NCBI GenBank assembly: GCA_964544155.1
Contig: CAZJAH010000007.1
Location: 1-64,000 of the forward strand
Length of the DNA stretch: 64,000 nt
From: CAZJAH01 sp964544155
GTDB lineage: Bacteria; Bacteroidota; Ignavibacteria; Kapaibacteriales; UBA2268
Direction of reading: 5' to 3'
Positions 50,801 through 60,633 of the stretch are shown one piece after another. Position numbers and translations under genes: made by a program. The notes under the pieces are model-generated. The model searched no databases, had not been told where the DNA came from, and saw only the letters and a program-made list of their open reading frames with translations. Positions within the stretch are counted from its first letter, which is position 1. Each line of letters opens with the position of its first letter.

Positions 50801-53800
50801 AAAACCTTATAGCTTTTTTCATAAAGTATCCTGCCTGGGCGAATGTCATAAAGATAGCCGTTTTGATATTCGGCCTGCTTGCTGTGTTCAATCTTAGGTC
50901 ATCATTTTTTCCTGAAGTAGAAAACAATCTGATAAATGTTAATGTCATGTATCCCGGGGCTTCACCTGAGGAAATTGAGCAGGGCGTTATCAATAAAATT
51001 GAAGAAAACCTCGAAGGCATTCAGGGGATTCAGCGTTATACTTCAAAATCAAAAGAGAATACAGGCTCGGTAACAGTGGAAGTCGACCGCAGCCATGATA
51101 TTGACGAAGCTATCAGGGATGTGCAGAACGCTGTAGACCGGATTAACTCTTTTCCTGTGGAAATGGAGCCTCCTGTGGTTTCCAGAGCGCCGACATCTGA
51201 GCTGGCTATAAGCTTTGCCATCACCGGTGAAGAATCATTGCGGACTCTAAAAAGAATTGCCCGGCAGGTAGAATTCGACTTGCGCAGAATAGATGGTATA
51301 TCACAGATATCTTTAGCAGGATTTCCCCCCGAAGAGATTGAAATAAGCCTCAAAGCTATGAATATTAGGGCTTATAATCTGACATTTGATGATATTTCCC
51401 GCGCCGTCAGAATGAACAACATGGATGTCACTGCAGGTTCAATAAGAACGGATGATGAAAAACTTCTTATACGCCTGAAAAGCAAAGAATACTTTGCCGA
51501 AAATATTCGTAATATAGTCGTCAAGACCGATCCTTCGGGAATGATTGTCCGCCTGGAAGATGTCGCGGAAGTTAAAAACACCTGGGATGAAAGCCCTCAG
51601 CGCACTTATCTTAACGGGCAAAAGAGCGTTGTGGTAAATGTTGATAAGCTAATTGGCCAGAATATCATAAATATTGCCGATAAAGTAGAATCCTATATAG
51701 ATGAATTTAACAGCAAGCATGAAACAGTACAGGCAAAAGTGCTGAACGATACTACAGTGAACCTCAGCGAACGCCTGAACATGCTAATTTCCAACGGTTC
51801 AATAGGTGCGCTGCTTGTGCTTATGTCACTGGCTTTATTCATAAATATCCGCCTGGGATTCTGGGTAGCTCTTGGGCTGCCGTTTTCTTTTTTGGGTATG
51901 TTTCTGCTGGCTTATATAAATGGAATAACAATCAATGCCATAACGCTTTTCGGATGTATTGTGGTAGTCGGTATACTGGTGGATGACGGCATAGTCATAG
52001 CCGAATCTATATACCAGAGGTATGAATCCGGCGAAAAGCCCTTCAACGCTGCTCTTGGCGGAACTCTCGAAATACTGAAATCAGTTGTATTCGCGCTTGC
52101 CACTACCATAACGGCTTTTATGCCGTTTTTCTTCTTTGACGGCAGGCAGGGAGCGAACATGCAGGATATGGCATTTGTGGTGATTTTCACTCTGCTTTTC
52201 TCGCTATTGGAAGCCGCTTTGATATTGCCTTCTCATTTGGCACATTCAAAAGCGATCAGAGCGGGCAAAGAAAAAAGCAATTTCAGGAAAAAACTCGATA
52301 AAATGCTTTCATGGCCACGGGATAATATTTTTAATAAAATACTGCGTTATTTCCTCAGCCACAAATCAATTGCGGTTGCAATTGCAATAGCTATAACATT
52401 GATCACATTCGGGGCATTTCAGGGCGGGATTATCGGCGCGACATTTTTCCCTTTCCTGGATGATAACGTCATAGAAGTTAACCTGACCATGACGCCCGGC
52501 ACAAGAGCTCATGAAACCAGAGCTGTACTCGAAAAAATAGAAAAAGCCGCGATCGAACTGAATGAAGAGCTTAAGGAGGAAAGGGCCGATAACAAGGACG
52601 TAATACAAAAAACTGTTATCAACATAGCCCGCGGCCCGATCGGGCTTTTCGGCGCGGTAACCGAAGCACGATCGCATAACGGGTCCTTGCAGCTATACCT
52701 CCTTAGCGGAGAGCAGCGCGATATGCAGAGCTTTAAAATTGTAAACCGTTTAAGAGAAAAAGTGGGCGAAGTTTATGAAGCAGAGGAAATTGTCTGGGGA
52801 GGAGCCAGCGGGTTCGGCAAGCCCATATCTATATCGCTTATAAGCCCTGAAATAGATGATCTTGAAGCCGCCAAAACACAGCTTCAGCAAGGCCTGGGAA
52901 ATATGAGCGAGCTCCGCGATATAAGCGATAACGACCCCGAAGGCCTGAGAGAAGTTAATATGAAGCTGAATGAAAGGGCATACTTACTTGGGCTCAATGC
53001 CGGCACTGTAGCCATGCAGGTAAGGCAGGGCTTCTTCGGTGAAGAAATACAAAGACTGCAGCGAAGCGAAGATGAGATTAAAGTATGGGTGAGGCTTCCG
53101 GATACAGACAGGGCTTCTTTAAAAGAATTTGAAAACTTCAGGATAATGACAGCGCAGGGCGGCGAGTATCCGCTCGCTCAGCTTATTGATTATGAAATTG
53201 AAAGAGGTTCGATAGTTATCAACCACATTAACGGCATGAGAGAGATAACAGTCGATGCAGACCTTGTTGATCAGAATGCCGAGGTGCCCCCCATTTTAGA
53301 TGAAATAGAAGAAAACATTCTAAATCCCATTTTGGATAAATACCCTACAGTCAGCACAGTAGAATCGGGGCAGCAAAGAGAGATAAAGAAATTTGCCCGC
53401 TCCGCGCAAATGACCATGCCTATAGCGTTTGTTGTGATGTTCTTATTATTAACGCTCAGCTTCAGGTCATTTTTCCAGGCCCTGCTTGTTTTCTCGCTTA
53501 TACCTTTAGGGCTAATTGGGGCAGTATGGGGGCATTTCGTGCACGGTATGCCGGTGAATTTGATGTCGGTTTACGGTCTGCTGGCATTATTCGGCGTGAT
53601 AGTGAATGATTCTATCGTTTTCGTCAATACATTTAATGATAAAATGCGCCGCGGCGCTAAGATTATGGATGCTGTTTACGAAACAGGGCTGAACAGGTTC
53701 AGGCCGATATTCCTGACTACTCTAACTACTGTACTGGGGCTTGCGCCGCTTATAGCTGAAACCAGCTTCCAGGCACAGTTCCTTATACCTATGGCAATCT

Positions 53801-53997
53801 CTCTTGCTTACGGGCTGTTATTCAGCACAATGCTGATATTAGTATTTTTACCTGTATTGATACTTTTGGCAAATAAACTCAGAATTTGGGCCAAATGGCT
53901 TTTAACAGGCAGTAAACCTGAACCCGAAGAAGTCGAGCCGGCTGTAAAAGAAAAGACAGAAATTGAAAGATATTTCGGCGGGGAGGCCGCGAAATAA
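50797..53997 (+). CDS. RND family multidrug/solute efflux pump
   Basis: Proton-driven inner-membrane pump of 1066 residues in the AcrB/MexB (HAE1-like) family. Twelve transmembrane segments and two large periplasmic loops; motifs MYPGASPEEIEQGVINKIEENLEGI, SGSVTVE-like signature VTVEVDRSHDIDEAIRDVQNAVDRI, GILVDDGIVIAESIYQ with the Asp pair of the proton relay in TM4, and GLLALFGVIVNDSIVFVNTF near TM10. Substrate specificity is not predictable. Confidence 0.95.
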   Translation: MKNLIAFFIKYPAWANVIKIAVLIFGLLAVFNLRSSFFPEVENNLINVNVMYPGASPEEIEQGVINKIEENLEGIQGIQRYTSKSKENTGSVTVEVDRSHDIDEAIRDVQNAVDRINSFPVEMEPPVVSRAPTSELAISFAITGEESLRTLKRIARQVEFDLRRIDGISQISLAGFPPEEIEISLKAMNIRAYNLTFDDISRAVRMNNMDVTAGSIRTDDEKLLIRLKSKEYFAENIRNIVVKTDPSGMIVRLEDVAEVKNTWDESPQRTYLNGQKSVVVNVDKLIGQNIINIADKVESYIDEFNSKHETVQAKVLNDTTVNLSERLNMLISNGSIGALLVLMSLALFINIRLGFWVALGLPFSFLGMFLLAYINGITINAITLFGCIVVVGILVDDGIVIAESIYQRYESGEKPFNAALGGTLEILKSVVFALATTITAFMPFFFFDGRQGANMQDMAFVVIFTLLFSLLEAALILPSHLAHSKAIRAGKEKSNFRKKLDKMLSWPRDNIFNKILRYFLSHKSIAVAIAIAITLITFGAFQGGIIGATFFPFLDDNVIEVNLTMTPGTRAHETRAVLEKIEKAAIELNEELKEERADNKDVIQKTVINIARGPIGLFGAVTEARSHNGSLQLYLLSGEQRDMQSFKIVNRLREKVGEVYEAEEIVWGGASGFGKPISISLISPEIDDLEAAKTQLQQGLGNMSELRDISDNDPEGLREVNMKLNERAYLLGLNAGTVAMQVRQGFFGEEIQRLQRSEDEIKVWVRLPDTDRASLKEFENFRIMTAQGGEYPLAQLIDYEIERGSIVINHINGMREITVDADLVDQNAEVPPILDEIEENILNPILDKYPTVSTVESGQQREIKKFARSAQMTMPIAFVVMFLLLTLSFRSFFQALLVFSLIPLGLIGAVWGHFVHGMPVNLMSVYGLLALFGVIVNDSIVFVNTFNDKMRRGAKIMDAVYETGLNRFRPIFLTTLTTVLGLAPLIAETSFQAQFLIPMAISLAYGLLFSTMLILVFLPVLILLANKLRIWAKWLLTGSKPEPEEVEPAVKEKTEIERYFGGEAAK

Positions 53998-55316
53998 TGA
54001 AAAGAGCTTTATTAATAATGATCATTTGTTTATTGTATTCAAAGGCATTTGCTCAGGATACTCTCGTGCTTAAGGATGCCATATTGGAAGCTCTCGAAAA
54101 TAACTATTCCATCAGGGTAGCCGAAAAGAACCTCGAAATTTCAGAAAACATGAATTTTATCGGCAATGCGGGAATGCTTCCAACAATTGATGCCAGCGGG
54201 TCGGCGCAATACAGCGAAAATGACATCAATATGGAGATTCAGGCCGGGCCCCAGCCCCAGCTAATTGATCAGGAGGGCACGATTAACAGGGATTATTCCA
54301 CATCAGTGCAGCTTAACTGGACTTTGTTCGACGGTTTTGCAATGTTCCATAAGCTCGATAAGCTAGGCATACAGGAAGAAATGAGCCAGACAGAACTAAA
54401 GCTTTCTGTTGAGCAAATGCTGGAATCATTAATTCAGAACTATTATGAAGCCGTCAGGCTTCAGCGCGACCTCGATATCCTATCCGCGAGCATTGAAGCA
54501 TCGCGCGAAAGGCTTTCACGCCTGGAAACCGCCGCTGATTATGGTGGCGCTACATCTCTGCAGTTGCTTAATACACAGGTCAATCTTAACAACGACAGCT
54601 CAGCATACCTGCAAACTGAGCTTGCTTATAATAATATGATTGACGCCATCAATTTCATCATGGGCAGAAAAATTGACCAAAGCTTTGCCGTGGATATGGC
54701 TGATATTGAATTTGATGAAGGAAATATCGGGGAATTAAGAAAAAAAATCCAGGATAATAACCTCACGATTTTGCAGGCGGCTCAGAACAAGGAAATTTCA
54801 CAAATTGAGGCCGATCTGATTACCGCCAGATACGCGCCCGTAATTACAGGTACCGCGCAATATAACTTCTCCCGGCAGGAAAGTACGGGCGGATTTATGA
54901 CATTTAATGAGCAGGCGGGTTATTCCTTTGGCCTGAATGCCCGAATAAACCTCTTCAACGGGCTGCAGACCATAACTCAGGATGTGAACGCTGATATTCA
55001 AATCCGAATAGCCGATATTAATGTGCAGAGGGTGAAAGCTCAGATAGATATGAATTTCATGAACCTGTACCGCCAATATCAAAACCTTCAAAAGCAGGCC
55101 GAATTTGAAAGAAGCGCACTTAATTCAGCAGAAGAAAATTACAGGCGCACGGAAGACAGGCTGGAACTCGGCCAGGCCAGTTCTCTGGAGCTGAGGGAAG
55201 CCAGGCTGAACCTGAACCGCTCGCGGTCGCGCCTTAACGCTGCCGAAACCCGCCTGGAATCCACCGAAGCCCGACTAAGGCTATTGACTGGCACTCTTTT
55301 GAATTATGAGATGTGA
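53997..55316 (+). CDS. TolC-family outer-membrane efflux protein
   Basis: Channel-tunnel protein of 439 residues with signal peptide (about 1-19, ending AFAQD) and the duplicated TolC helical pattern: LKDAILEALENNYSIRVAEKNLEIS and the C-terminal half with LRKKIQDNNLTILQAAQNKEISQIEADLITARYAPVI. It completes the tripartite system, overlapping the pump's stop by one base. Confidence 0.94.
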   Translation: MKRALLIMIICLLYSKAFAQDTLVLKDAILEALENNYSIRVAEKNLEISENMNFIGNAGMLPTIDASGSAQYSENDINMEIQAGPQPQLIDQEGTINRDYSTSVQLNWTLFDGFAMFHKLDKLGIQEEMSQTELKLSVEQMLESLIQNYYEAVRLQRDLDILSASIEASRERLSRLETAADYGGATSLQLLNTQVNLNNDSSAYLQTELAYNNMIDAINFIMGRKIDQSFAVDMADIEFDEGNIGELRKKIQDNNLTILQAAQNKEISQIEADLITARYAPVITGTAQYNFSRQESTGGFMTFNEQAGYSFGLNARINLFNGLQTITQDVNADIQIRIADINVQRVKAQIDMNFMNLYRQYQNLQKQAEFERSALNSAEENYRRTEDRLELGQASSLELREARLNLNRSRSRLNAAETRLESTEARLRLLTGTLLNYEM

Positions 55317-55342
55317 ATTATGAATTGTTTTTTATTTTTCAT

Positions 55343-55598
55343 GACATCTAGATTATAAAAAGCAACAGGTTTATCTGAATTTGCAATATGCATTTTATGC
55401 AGAATGCTTTTTTCATTTAATTAGTCTTCTTTGTAAGCATTATCATGAAATTACAGATTGATCTCTTTCAAAAAGTATAGCTATCTGCTCTTGAGTAAGC
55501 CAAACAGTTTCATTTTCCATCACTACATTCACCGACACTTTATCATCTGCGGTTTTGAAAATAATTATTTCGCTGTTTTGATTGGTTTTACCTGCCAT
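55343..55598 (-). pseudogene. degraded RhuM family gene
   Basis: From ATG 55598, the frame reads a clear RhuM start: SEIIIFKTADDKVSVNVVMENETVWLTQEQIAILFERDQSVIS, then hits TGA (55443-55445). In the next frame the homology goes on: HDNAYKED, an in-frame TAA in place of Glu, LNEKSI..KMHIANSDKPVAFYNLDV, ending near 55343 where similarity is lost. So a frameshift, a nonsense change and loss of the 3' two thirds are all visible. RhuM-type genes are often found on mobile and genomic islands. Confidence 0.85.
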
Positions 55599-55623
55599 AA
55601 TTATTTCTCACTATAATTAAAAG

Positions 55624-55719
55624 TTAGTTTTTGGTCGTTCTCACTTTTTTCAACATCTTATCTGCCATTTCTGTTTTGTTTACATACATTTTATTGTTAT
55701 CAAGTATGGCCACAAACAT
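55624..55719 (-). CDS. short ORF (31 aa) upstream of the RhuM remnant
   Basis: MFVAILDNNKMYVNKTEMADKML... ends after 31 residues. A promoter box TATATTTG lies 16 nt upstream and the RhuM remnant begins 25 nt downstream, so it is probably the leading gene (or its fragment) of the same unit. No family recognised. The rest of the gap 55744-55972 shows no gene. Confidence 0.35.
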   Translation of the reverse strand: MFVAILDNNKMYVNKTEMADKMLKKVRTTKN

Positions 55720-55735
55720 TTTCTTATTTCTTCCG

Positions 55736-55743
55736 CAAATATA
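55736..55743 (-). promoter_or_regulatory. TAnnTTTG promoter box of RhuM remnant
   Basis: TATATTTG on the minus strand, identical to the box before rpmG, 16 nt before the short ORF. A clear -33 element was not seen. Confidence 0.4.
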
Positions 55744-55972
55744 CTTTTTTATGTTGCATGTTAAAATAAAATTTGAAGGCCGGGGAATAATTTTGATAAG
55801 CTGACTTCAGTATCAATCAAAGCGTCCACTGCATAAGCTTGTTAGAATTCATTTAATTCAGTTTACTGTTAAACATACAATTGTGAAAGTATTTTTACCG
55901 GTATTTTCTAACAATTAGCGATTGAGAGCTGCGTTTAATCCTTTTGATATTATTTATCAGCAGGATTGAATT

Positions 55973-57286
55973 ATGGCACAAAATACCAATATTGAAAAAA
56001 CAGCATCCGACCTGACCGCCTTATTAGATAAAACCGGCGGAAAGATAGCTCCATCTGATGCCGCGGCGGCTACGGGATATTCACTAGATGAAGTTAAAGA
56101 GGGGCTTACGGTACTGCTCGAAAGATACCGCTGCCGCGTTCACGCCGATGAGGAAACGGGTGCGCTGGTATTCGATTTCAAATACCCGCTTGTCAGGCGC
56201 TCGAAAAAGTCATTCAAAGAAATTGCCTTAAAGGTTGCCGATAAGGCCTGGCAGTTATTTAAGGTAGTTTACAAAGCCGCCATAGGAGTAGTGCTGATAA
56301 TGTACACGATTGTTTTTGCTTTAATCCTGCTGGCCCTTCTATCCCGTTCTGACGACCGCGACAGCGGTGGCGGATTCAATATTGTCGGCGGGATATTCCG
56401 CGCAATAATGGAGGCGTTCATGTGGGGGGCTATCCTTGCTCCCACGGAGTATTCCACCGGGCCTTACGGCGAGCGGTACCGCCGGTATAAGCCTGAGAAA
56501 AACAAAGGCAAGAATTTCATACAGTCAATCTTTCATTTTGTGCTCGGGCCTGACAGGCCTGAGATAGACCCCATGAATGACGCCAAAGAAGCCGCTGCAT
56601 TCATCAGGGCAAATAAAGGCAGGATCACGGCGGGAAATATCATAGCGCTGACCGGTGTTGACTATCCGGAAGCTGAATCGCGGCTTGCCGAATACGCCCT
56701 TAAGTACAAAGGCGAACTGGAAATTGACGAAAACGGCACAGTTGTAGCAGAATTCCCTGAAATGCTTCAGGGGCGGACCCGCGAACTCGAAGGCGGAAAT
56801 ATTGAATTCTACGTGGATGAAGTAGAGCCGCCTTATGAAATTACAGGCAATTCCGGCGGCAGGAACGCCATTATCGCGTTAATGAATGTCTTTAATCTCA
56901 TCATGGCTGGATTTCTGTTAAGCTTTTTCTCGGTTAATATGGATTTCAATGTACTGGCATTTGCTTTGGGCTGGTTTCCGCTTGTATTTTCCATTTTGTT
57001 CTTCGTTATCCCGCTATTAAGAATACCTGTGGTCAAGGCTAACCAGAAGAAAAGGGAGAAAAACGTTATCCGCAAAAAACTTGTCGGCACTATTACGCTC
57101 TATCCTGATGAGCCGATGTCTTTGGAAACAATTTTCAAAAGGTCAGGTATCCCGGATGAGCTGCATGACAAATCCCGCGCGATACTGGATGATCTGGTAA
57201 TAGAAATGCAAGGCGACGTAAGCCTTAATGATGAAGGTGAAGCCGTATTCACTTTCCCGAGGCTTTCCAGGGAGCTGCGCGCGTGA
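55973..57286 (+). CDS. membrane protein with three winged-helix-like repeats
   Basis: Protein of 437 residues. Three related soluble units at about 5-70 (TASDLTALLDKTGGKIAPSDAAAATGYSLDEVKEGL), 208-270 (KEAAAFIRANKGRITAGNIIALTGVDYPEAESRL) and 365-435 (RKKLVGTITLYPDEPMSLETIFKRSGIPDELHDKS) share the order helix, turn, helix, short beta hairpin (VHADEETGALVFDFKYPL; IDENGTVVAEFPEML; LNDEGEAVFTFPRL). They are separated by hydrophobic segments near 92-122 and 290-350. I do not recognise the family. A membrane-bound sensor or scaffold is possible, but that is inference from shape. Confidence 0.8.
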   Translation: MAQNTNIEKTASDLTALLDKTGGKIAPSDAAAATGYSLDEVKEGLTVLLERYRCRVHADEETGALVFDFKYPLVRRSKKSFKEIALKVADKAWQLFKVVYKAAIGVVLIMYTIVFALILLALLSRSDDRDSGGGFNIVGGIFRAIMEAFMWGAILAPTEYSTGPYGERYRRYKPEKNKGKNFIQSIFHFVLGPDRPEIDPMNDAKEAAAFIRANKGRITAGNIIALTGVDYPEAESRLAEYALKYKGELEIDENGTVVAEFPEMLQGRTRELEGGNIEFYVDEVEPPYEITGNSGGRNAIIALMNVFNLIMAGFLLSFFSVNMDFNVLAFALGWFPLVFSILFFVIPLLRIPVVKANQKKREKNVIRKKLVGTITLYPDEPMSLETIFKRSGIPDELHDKSRAILDDLVIEMQGDVSLNDEGEAVFTFPRLSRELRA

Positions 57287-57296
57287 GCGCTACATT

Positions 57297-58841
57297 CTAA
57301 GCTCGCCAGTATTCCCTGTCGAGGCTGCGGTACTGTATGGCTTCGCTAATGTGTTCGGGTTTTATCATTTCGATACCCTGAAGGTCGGCAATTGTACGCG
57401 ATACCTTGAGTATCCTGTCGTAAGCCCTGGCGGATAATCCCAGCCTTGTCATGGCCGTTTTCAGCAGCTCGGCGGAACTGCTGTCCAGCGCGCAGTATTT
57501 ACGAATCATTGATGATGACATATCGGCATTTTTATATATGCCGTAAAGTCCGTCGAATCGCCGCTGCTGCAACTGCCTTGCGCGGATAACTCTTTCTCTG
57601 ACTTTTTCGGATTTTTCTCCGACCCTGCTGTCAGAAAGCTCTTTATAATTGACAGCCGGAACTTCTACGTGAATGTCGATTCTATCAAGCAGCGGGCCGG
57701 AAATCTTACCTGAATATCTCTGTATTTGCGGCGGAGAGCAAGTACATTCTTTGTTCGGGTCGCCGAAATTTCCGCATGGACAGGGATTCATACTGCACAC
57801 CAGCATGAAATTCGCCGGATACTCGACTGTGAGCTTCGTCCTGGATATGGTGATCACTTTGTCCTCAAGGGGCTGGCGGAGCACTTCAAGCACGTTGCGC
57901 GCGAATTCAGGCAGCTCATCCAAAAAGAGCACACCATGATGTGCAAGGGATATTTCGCCCGGCCTTATCTTATTCATACCGCCTCCCACAAGCGCGGCAT
58001 CGGAGATTGTGTGGTGGGGCGATCTGAACGGCCTGACCCCTACTATCGCCCTGCCGGCTGGAAGTATTCCTGAAACTGAATGAATTTTCGTTGTTTCCAG
58101 TGATTCATCAAGTGACATAGGCGGCAGCACTGTCGGTATCCTTTTGGCGAGCATTGTTTTGCCCGATCCGGGAGGGCCGATCATGAGCAGATTGTGTCCG
58201 CCTGCTGCTGCAACCTCAAGAGACCTCTTTACGTTTTCCTGGCCTTTTACATCAGAAAGATCAAGGTTAAAAAAATTTTCCTGCTCCCTGAAGAGATTCT
58301 CCACATCAATTTTTAATGGCTCGATATCAATATCATTGTTCAGATAGGATACAGTATCCCTTAGGCTAACTACCGGAATAACATCGATACCTTTTACCAG
58401 GGCGGCTTCTTCGGCATTTTCTTTAGGGAGTATGATCCTCTCAAAGCCATTCTTTTTGGCTGTCATGGAAATAGATAGTATCCCGTGTACGGGCCTGAGA
58501 GTGCCTTCAAGCGATAGCTCGCCGAGTATAAGGGTTTTATCCGCTTTATCCTGTTCCAGAATACCGAGAGAAGTCAGTATTCCTATAGCGAGCGGCAGGT
58601 CAAAGCCGGAGCCTTCCTTGCGTACATCCGCCGGAGCCAGGTTAACGGTGATCTTCTTGCTTGGGAAGACAAATTGAGAGTTCTTAATAGCTGCCGTGAC
58701 TCTTTCACGTGATTCTTTAACTGCGGAATCGGGCAGCCCGACAATGGAGAATGCCGGTACCTGATTATCCAGATGAGTTTCTATATCTACCAAAAACGCG
58801 TCAATTCCGTGTACTGATGCCGAGTAGAGATGCGAGTACAT
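57297..58841 (-). CDS. YifB/ComM family AAA ATPase
   Basis: Magnesium-chelatase-like protein of 514 residues. The N-terminal domain (DAFLVDIETHLDNQVPAFSIVGLPDSAVKESRERV) has the Lon-protease-like fold, followed by the AAA module with Walker A GPPGSGKTMLAKRIP (about 217-231), Walker B GVLFLDELPEF and NPCPCGNFGDPNKECTC, a family Cys cluster, and a C-terminal lid domain ending SIRKYCALD... LQGIEMIKPEHISEAIQYRSLDR. ComM homologues act as helicases in natural transformation. Confidence 0.96.
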   Translation of the reverse strand: MYSHLYSASVHGIDAFLVDIETHLDNQVPAFSIVGLPDSAVKESRERVTAAIKNSQFVFPSKKITVNLAPADVRKEGSGFDLPLAIGILTSLGILEQDKADKTLILGELSLEGTLRPVHGILSISMTAKKNGFERIILPKENAEEAALVKGIDVIPVVSLRDTVSYLNNDIDIEPLKIDVENLFREQENFFNLDLSDVKGQENVKRSLEVAAAGGHNLLMIGPPGSGKTMLAKRIPTVLPPMSLDESLETTKIHSVSGILPAGRAIVGVRPFRSPHHTISDAALVGGGMNKIRPGEISLAHHGVLFLDELPEFARNVLEVLRQPLEDKVITISRTKLTVEYPANFMLVCSMNPCPCGNFGDPNKECTCSPPQIQRYSGKISGPLLDRIDIHVEVPAVNYKELSDSRVGEKSEKVRERVIRARQLQQRRFDGLYGIYKNADMSSSMIRKYCALDSSSAELLKTAMTRLGLSARAYDRILKVSRTIADLQGIEMIKPEHISEAIQYRSLDREYWRA

Positions 58842-58931
58842 TATATGCCTTCAAATAGAAAATAGTTTTAGGCAAATATAATCCCTTCCCGCTTAATAGC
58901 AAAAAAGCTTTAAAAATTATTCAAATAAATT

Positions 58932-59381
58932 TCAGGCGGATTTCTCTAATCCGACATCGAGTACTTCTTTCCTTAAATATAAAAGCAGATCAGTAGGAGT
59001 AACAACTCCCAACAGGTTCATATCCCAATCCACAACAGGCAGGTAGTCGGTTTTGTACTTGGCGATCTTTTCAATTGCCTTCATGACACTGTCCTCTGGA
59101 TACAAATACTGAAACCCCGTAACGAGCATATCCTGGTAATCCAGTATCCTGTTGTCGGCGATCTCATCCATATTCGAGTTGAATTCGTACAACTGCCTGA
59201 TTGAGTATTCTATCAGCTTTCTTTCTGTGATCATACCCACAAGCTTTGTGCCTTCGAGTACCGGCACGTGCCTTATGTTTTCATCACGCATAATGTTGTG
59301 AGCTTTTTTAACGGTAGAATTAATATCTACCGTAAAAAGGTCTCTGACCATTATTTCGGATATATTTGTTAGATTTGGCAT
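58932..59381 (-). CDS. CBS-domain pair protein
   Basis: Protein of 149 residues made of two CBS domains (about 8-65, ISEIMVRDLFTVDINSTVKKAHNIMRDENIRHVPVLEGTKLVGMITERKL; and 85-140, YLYPEDSVMKAIEKIAKYKTDYLPVVDWDMNLLGVVTPTDLLLYL). Such modules bind adenosine ligands and regulate partners. No partner is obvious. A GGAGG element precedes the ATG. Confidence 0.9.
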   Translation of the reverse strand: MPNLTNISEIMVRDLFTVDINSTVKKAHNIMRDENIRHVPVLEGTKLVGMITERKLIEYSIRQLYEFNSNMDEIADNRILDYQDMLVTGFQYLYPEDSVMKAIEKIAKYKTDYLPVVDWDMNLLGVVTPTDLLLYLRKEVLDVGLEKSA

Positions 59382-59540
59382 ATAAGCCTCCTATTGCTGA
59401 AATTATAAATCATGTCAATATTTATGTTAAATTGATAATAGCGCTTCCTTTAATAATAAGCTGTATTTTAAGAAAAATAATTCTAAAAAAAAATTAATAT
59501 TTCGAAAAAAATAAATAACATCCCTGTGCGCAATATTTTT

Positions 59541-59560
59541 TATATATTGCAATTTCGTGT
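59541..59560 (+). promoter_or_regulatory. promoter-like motif upstream of GDPD gene
   Basis: TATATATTGC, one A, then ATTTCGT-like sequence, 58 nt before the ATG of the GDPD gene. Ten identical bases plus TTTCGT recur at nearly the same distance before the DUF971 gene. Confidence 0.35.
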
Positions 59561-59598
59561 AATGTTAATTTATATTCATAATAATTTATAATAAGATA

Positions 59599-60360
59599 AT
59601 GAAGCCTCTCGCGGAACTGGTCAATAATAATAATATTTTAGTTGTAGGGCATAGAGGATCTCCGGCAAAAGCTCCGGAAAATACCCTGCCTTCCGTTAAG
59701 AAAGCACTTGAATCGGGCGTGGATATGATTGAAGTGGATATTCAGTTCACAGCCGATAATAAAATAGTAGCTCACCATGATCCCGAATTAGGCAGAGTAT
59801 TCAGTGGAAAAGGCAAAATCGCTGATATGAGTTATCAAGAGCTATCGAGATATAATAAAGGACAATGGGACGGGCAGAATTTTGACGGAATAAATATCCC
59901 GCTACTTGATGAAGTCATAAATACCATCAGAGACAAGGCATATCTGAACATAGAAATAAAAGACCTGCCCTCGGCAGACATCTCATATATAAGCCTCATT
60001 GTGGAGGAAGTAGAAAAAAACCAATACCTTGATAATACCCTGTTCGGTTCATTTAGTGAAGATATAATTAAGTGCCTAAAGCAGATCAACCCGGATATTA
60101 AAACCGCCTCTATTTTTCCTCCAGGCAGCGCCAGGACGCTTTCAGATATTCATAAGAATACCGGCTGCGAAGTTTTTATTTGTTCGATTTTCGAATTAAA
60201 TGAAGAATTAGCCGCTGAAGCACTGCATAGAAATATATTCGTTGGGGTTTACGGAGTTTATGATAAAAAAACCCTTGAAATTGCCCTAAAAAATAACGTA
60301 AAAGCCATTGCTACCGATGACCCCGATAAAGTTATCACATTACTTCAGAACAATAAATAA
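59599..60360 (+). CDS. glycerophosphodiester phosphodiesterase
   Basis: GDPD-family TIM-barrel enzyme (253 residues) that hydrolyses glycerophosphodiesters to glycerol-3-phosphate and alcohol. Catalytic motifs: VVGHRGSPAKAPENT (about 16-30), MIEVDIQFTADNKIVAHHDPEL (metal-binding Glu/Asp and the second His) and LNIEIKDL. No signal peptide, so cytoplasmic. Stands alone, 59599 start being the first ATG. Confidence 0.94.
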   Translation: MKPLAELVNNNNILVVGHRGSPAKAPENTLPSVKKALESGVDMIEVDIQFTADNKIVAHHDPELGRVFSGKGKIADMSYQELSRYNKGQWDGQNFDGINIPLLDEVINTIRDKAYLNIEIKDLPSADISYISLIVEEVEKNQYLDNTLFGSFSEDIIKCLKQINPDIKTASIFPPGSARTLSDIHKNTGCEVFICSIFELNEELAAEALHRNIFVGVYGVYDKKTLEIALKNNVKAIATDDPDKVITLLQNNK

Positions 60361-60578
60361 TTAATTGTTTTTCATTTACGCCTCTTTGTTAAATCCAGGT
60401 TAATGAAAAAAATGTAATATTTATTTGGAAATTTGGAAAATATTTCTATTTTATATAAAGAACAATGAAAGATAATTAATTAGTGAGCCTAAAACGATAT
60501 TTCATCAGATTATTGTAACCTTAAATCAATAAAATCGTTCTTTTAAATAAGATTTATTTGGTCGGATTTAAATTATAT

Positions 60579-60595
60579 TATATATTGCGTTTCGT
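60579..60595 (+). promoter_or_regulatory. promoter-like motif upstream of DUF971 gene
   Basis: TATATATTGCGTTTCGT, 55 nt before the ATG at 60634; shares TATATATTGC and TTTCGT with the motif before the GDPD gene. Confidence 0.35.
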
Positions 60596-60633
60596 AAAAA
60601 AGCCGTAATTTTGAAATTATTACTGCTTTGTGC

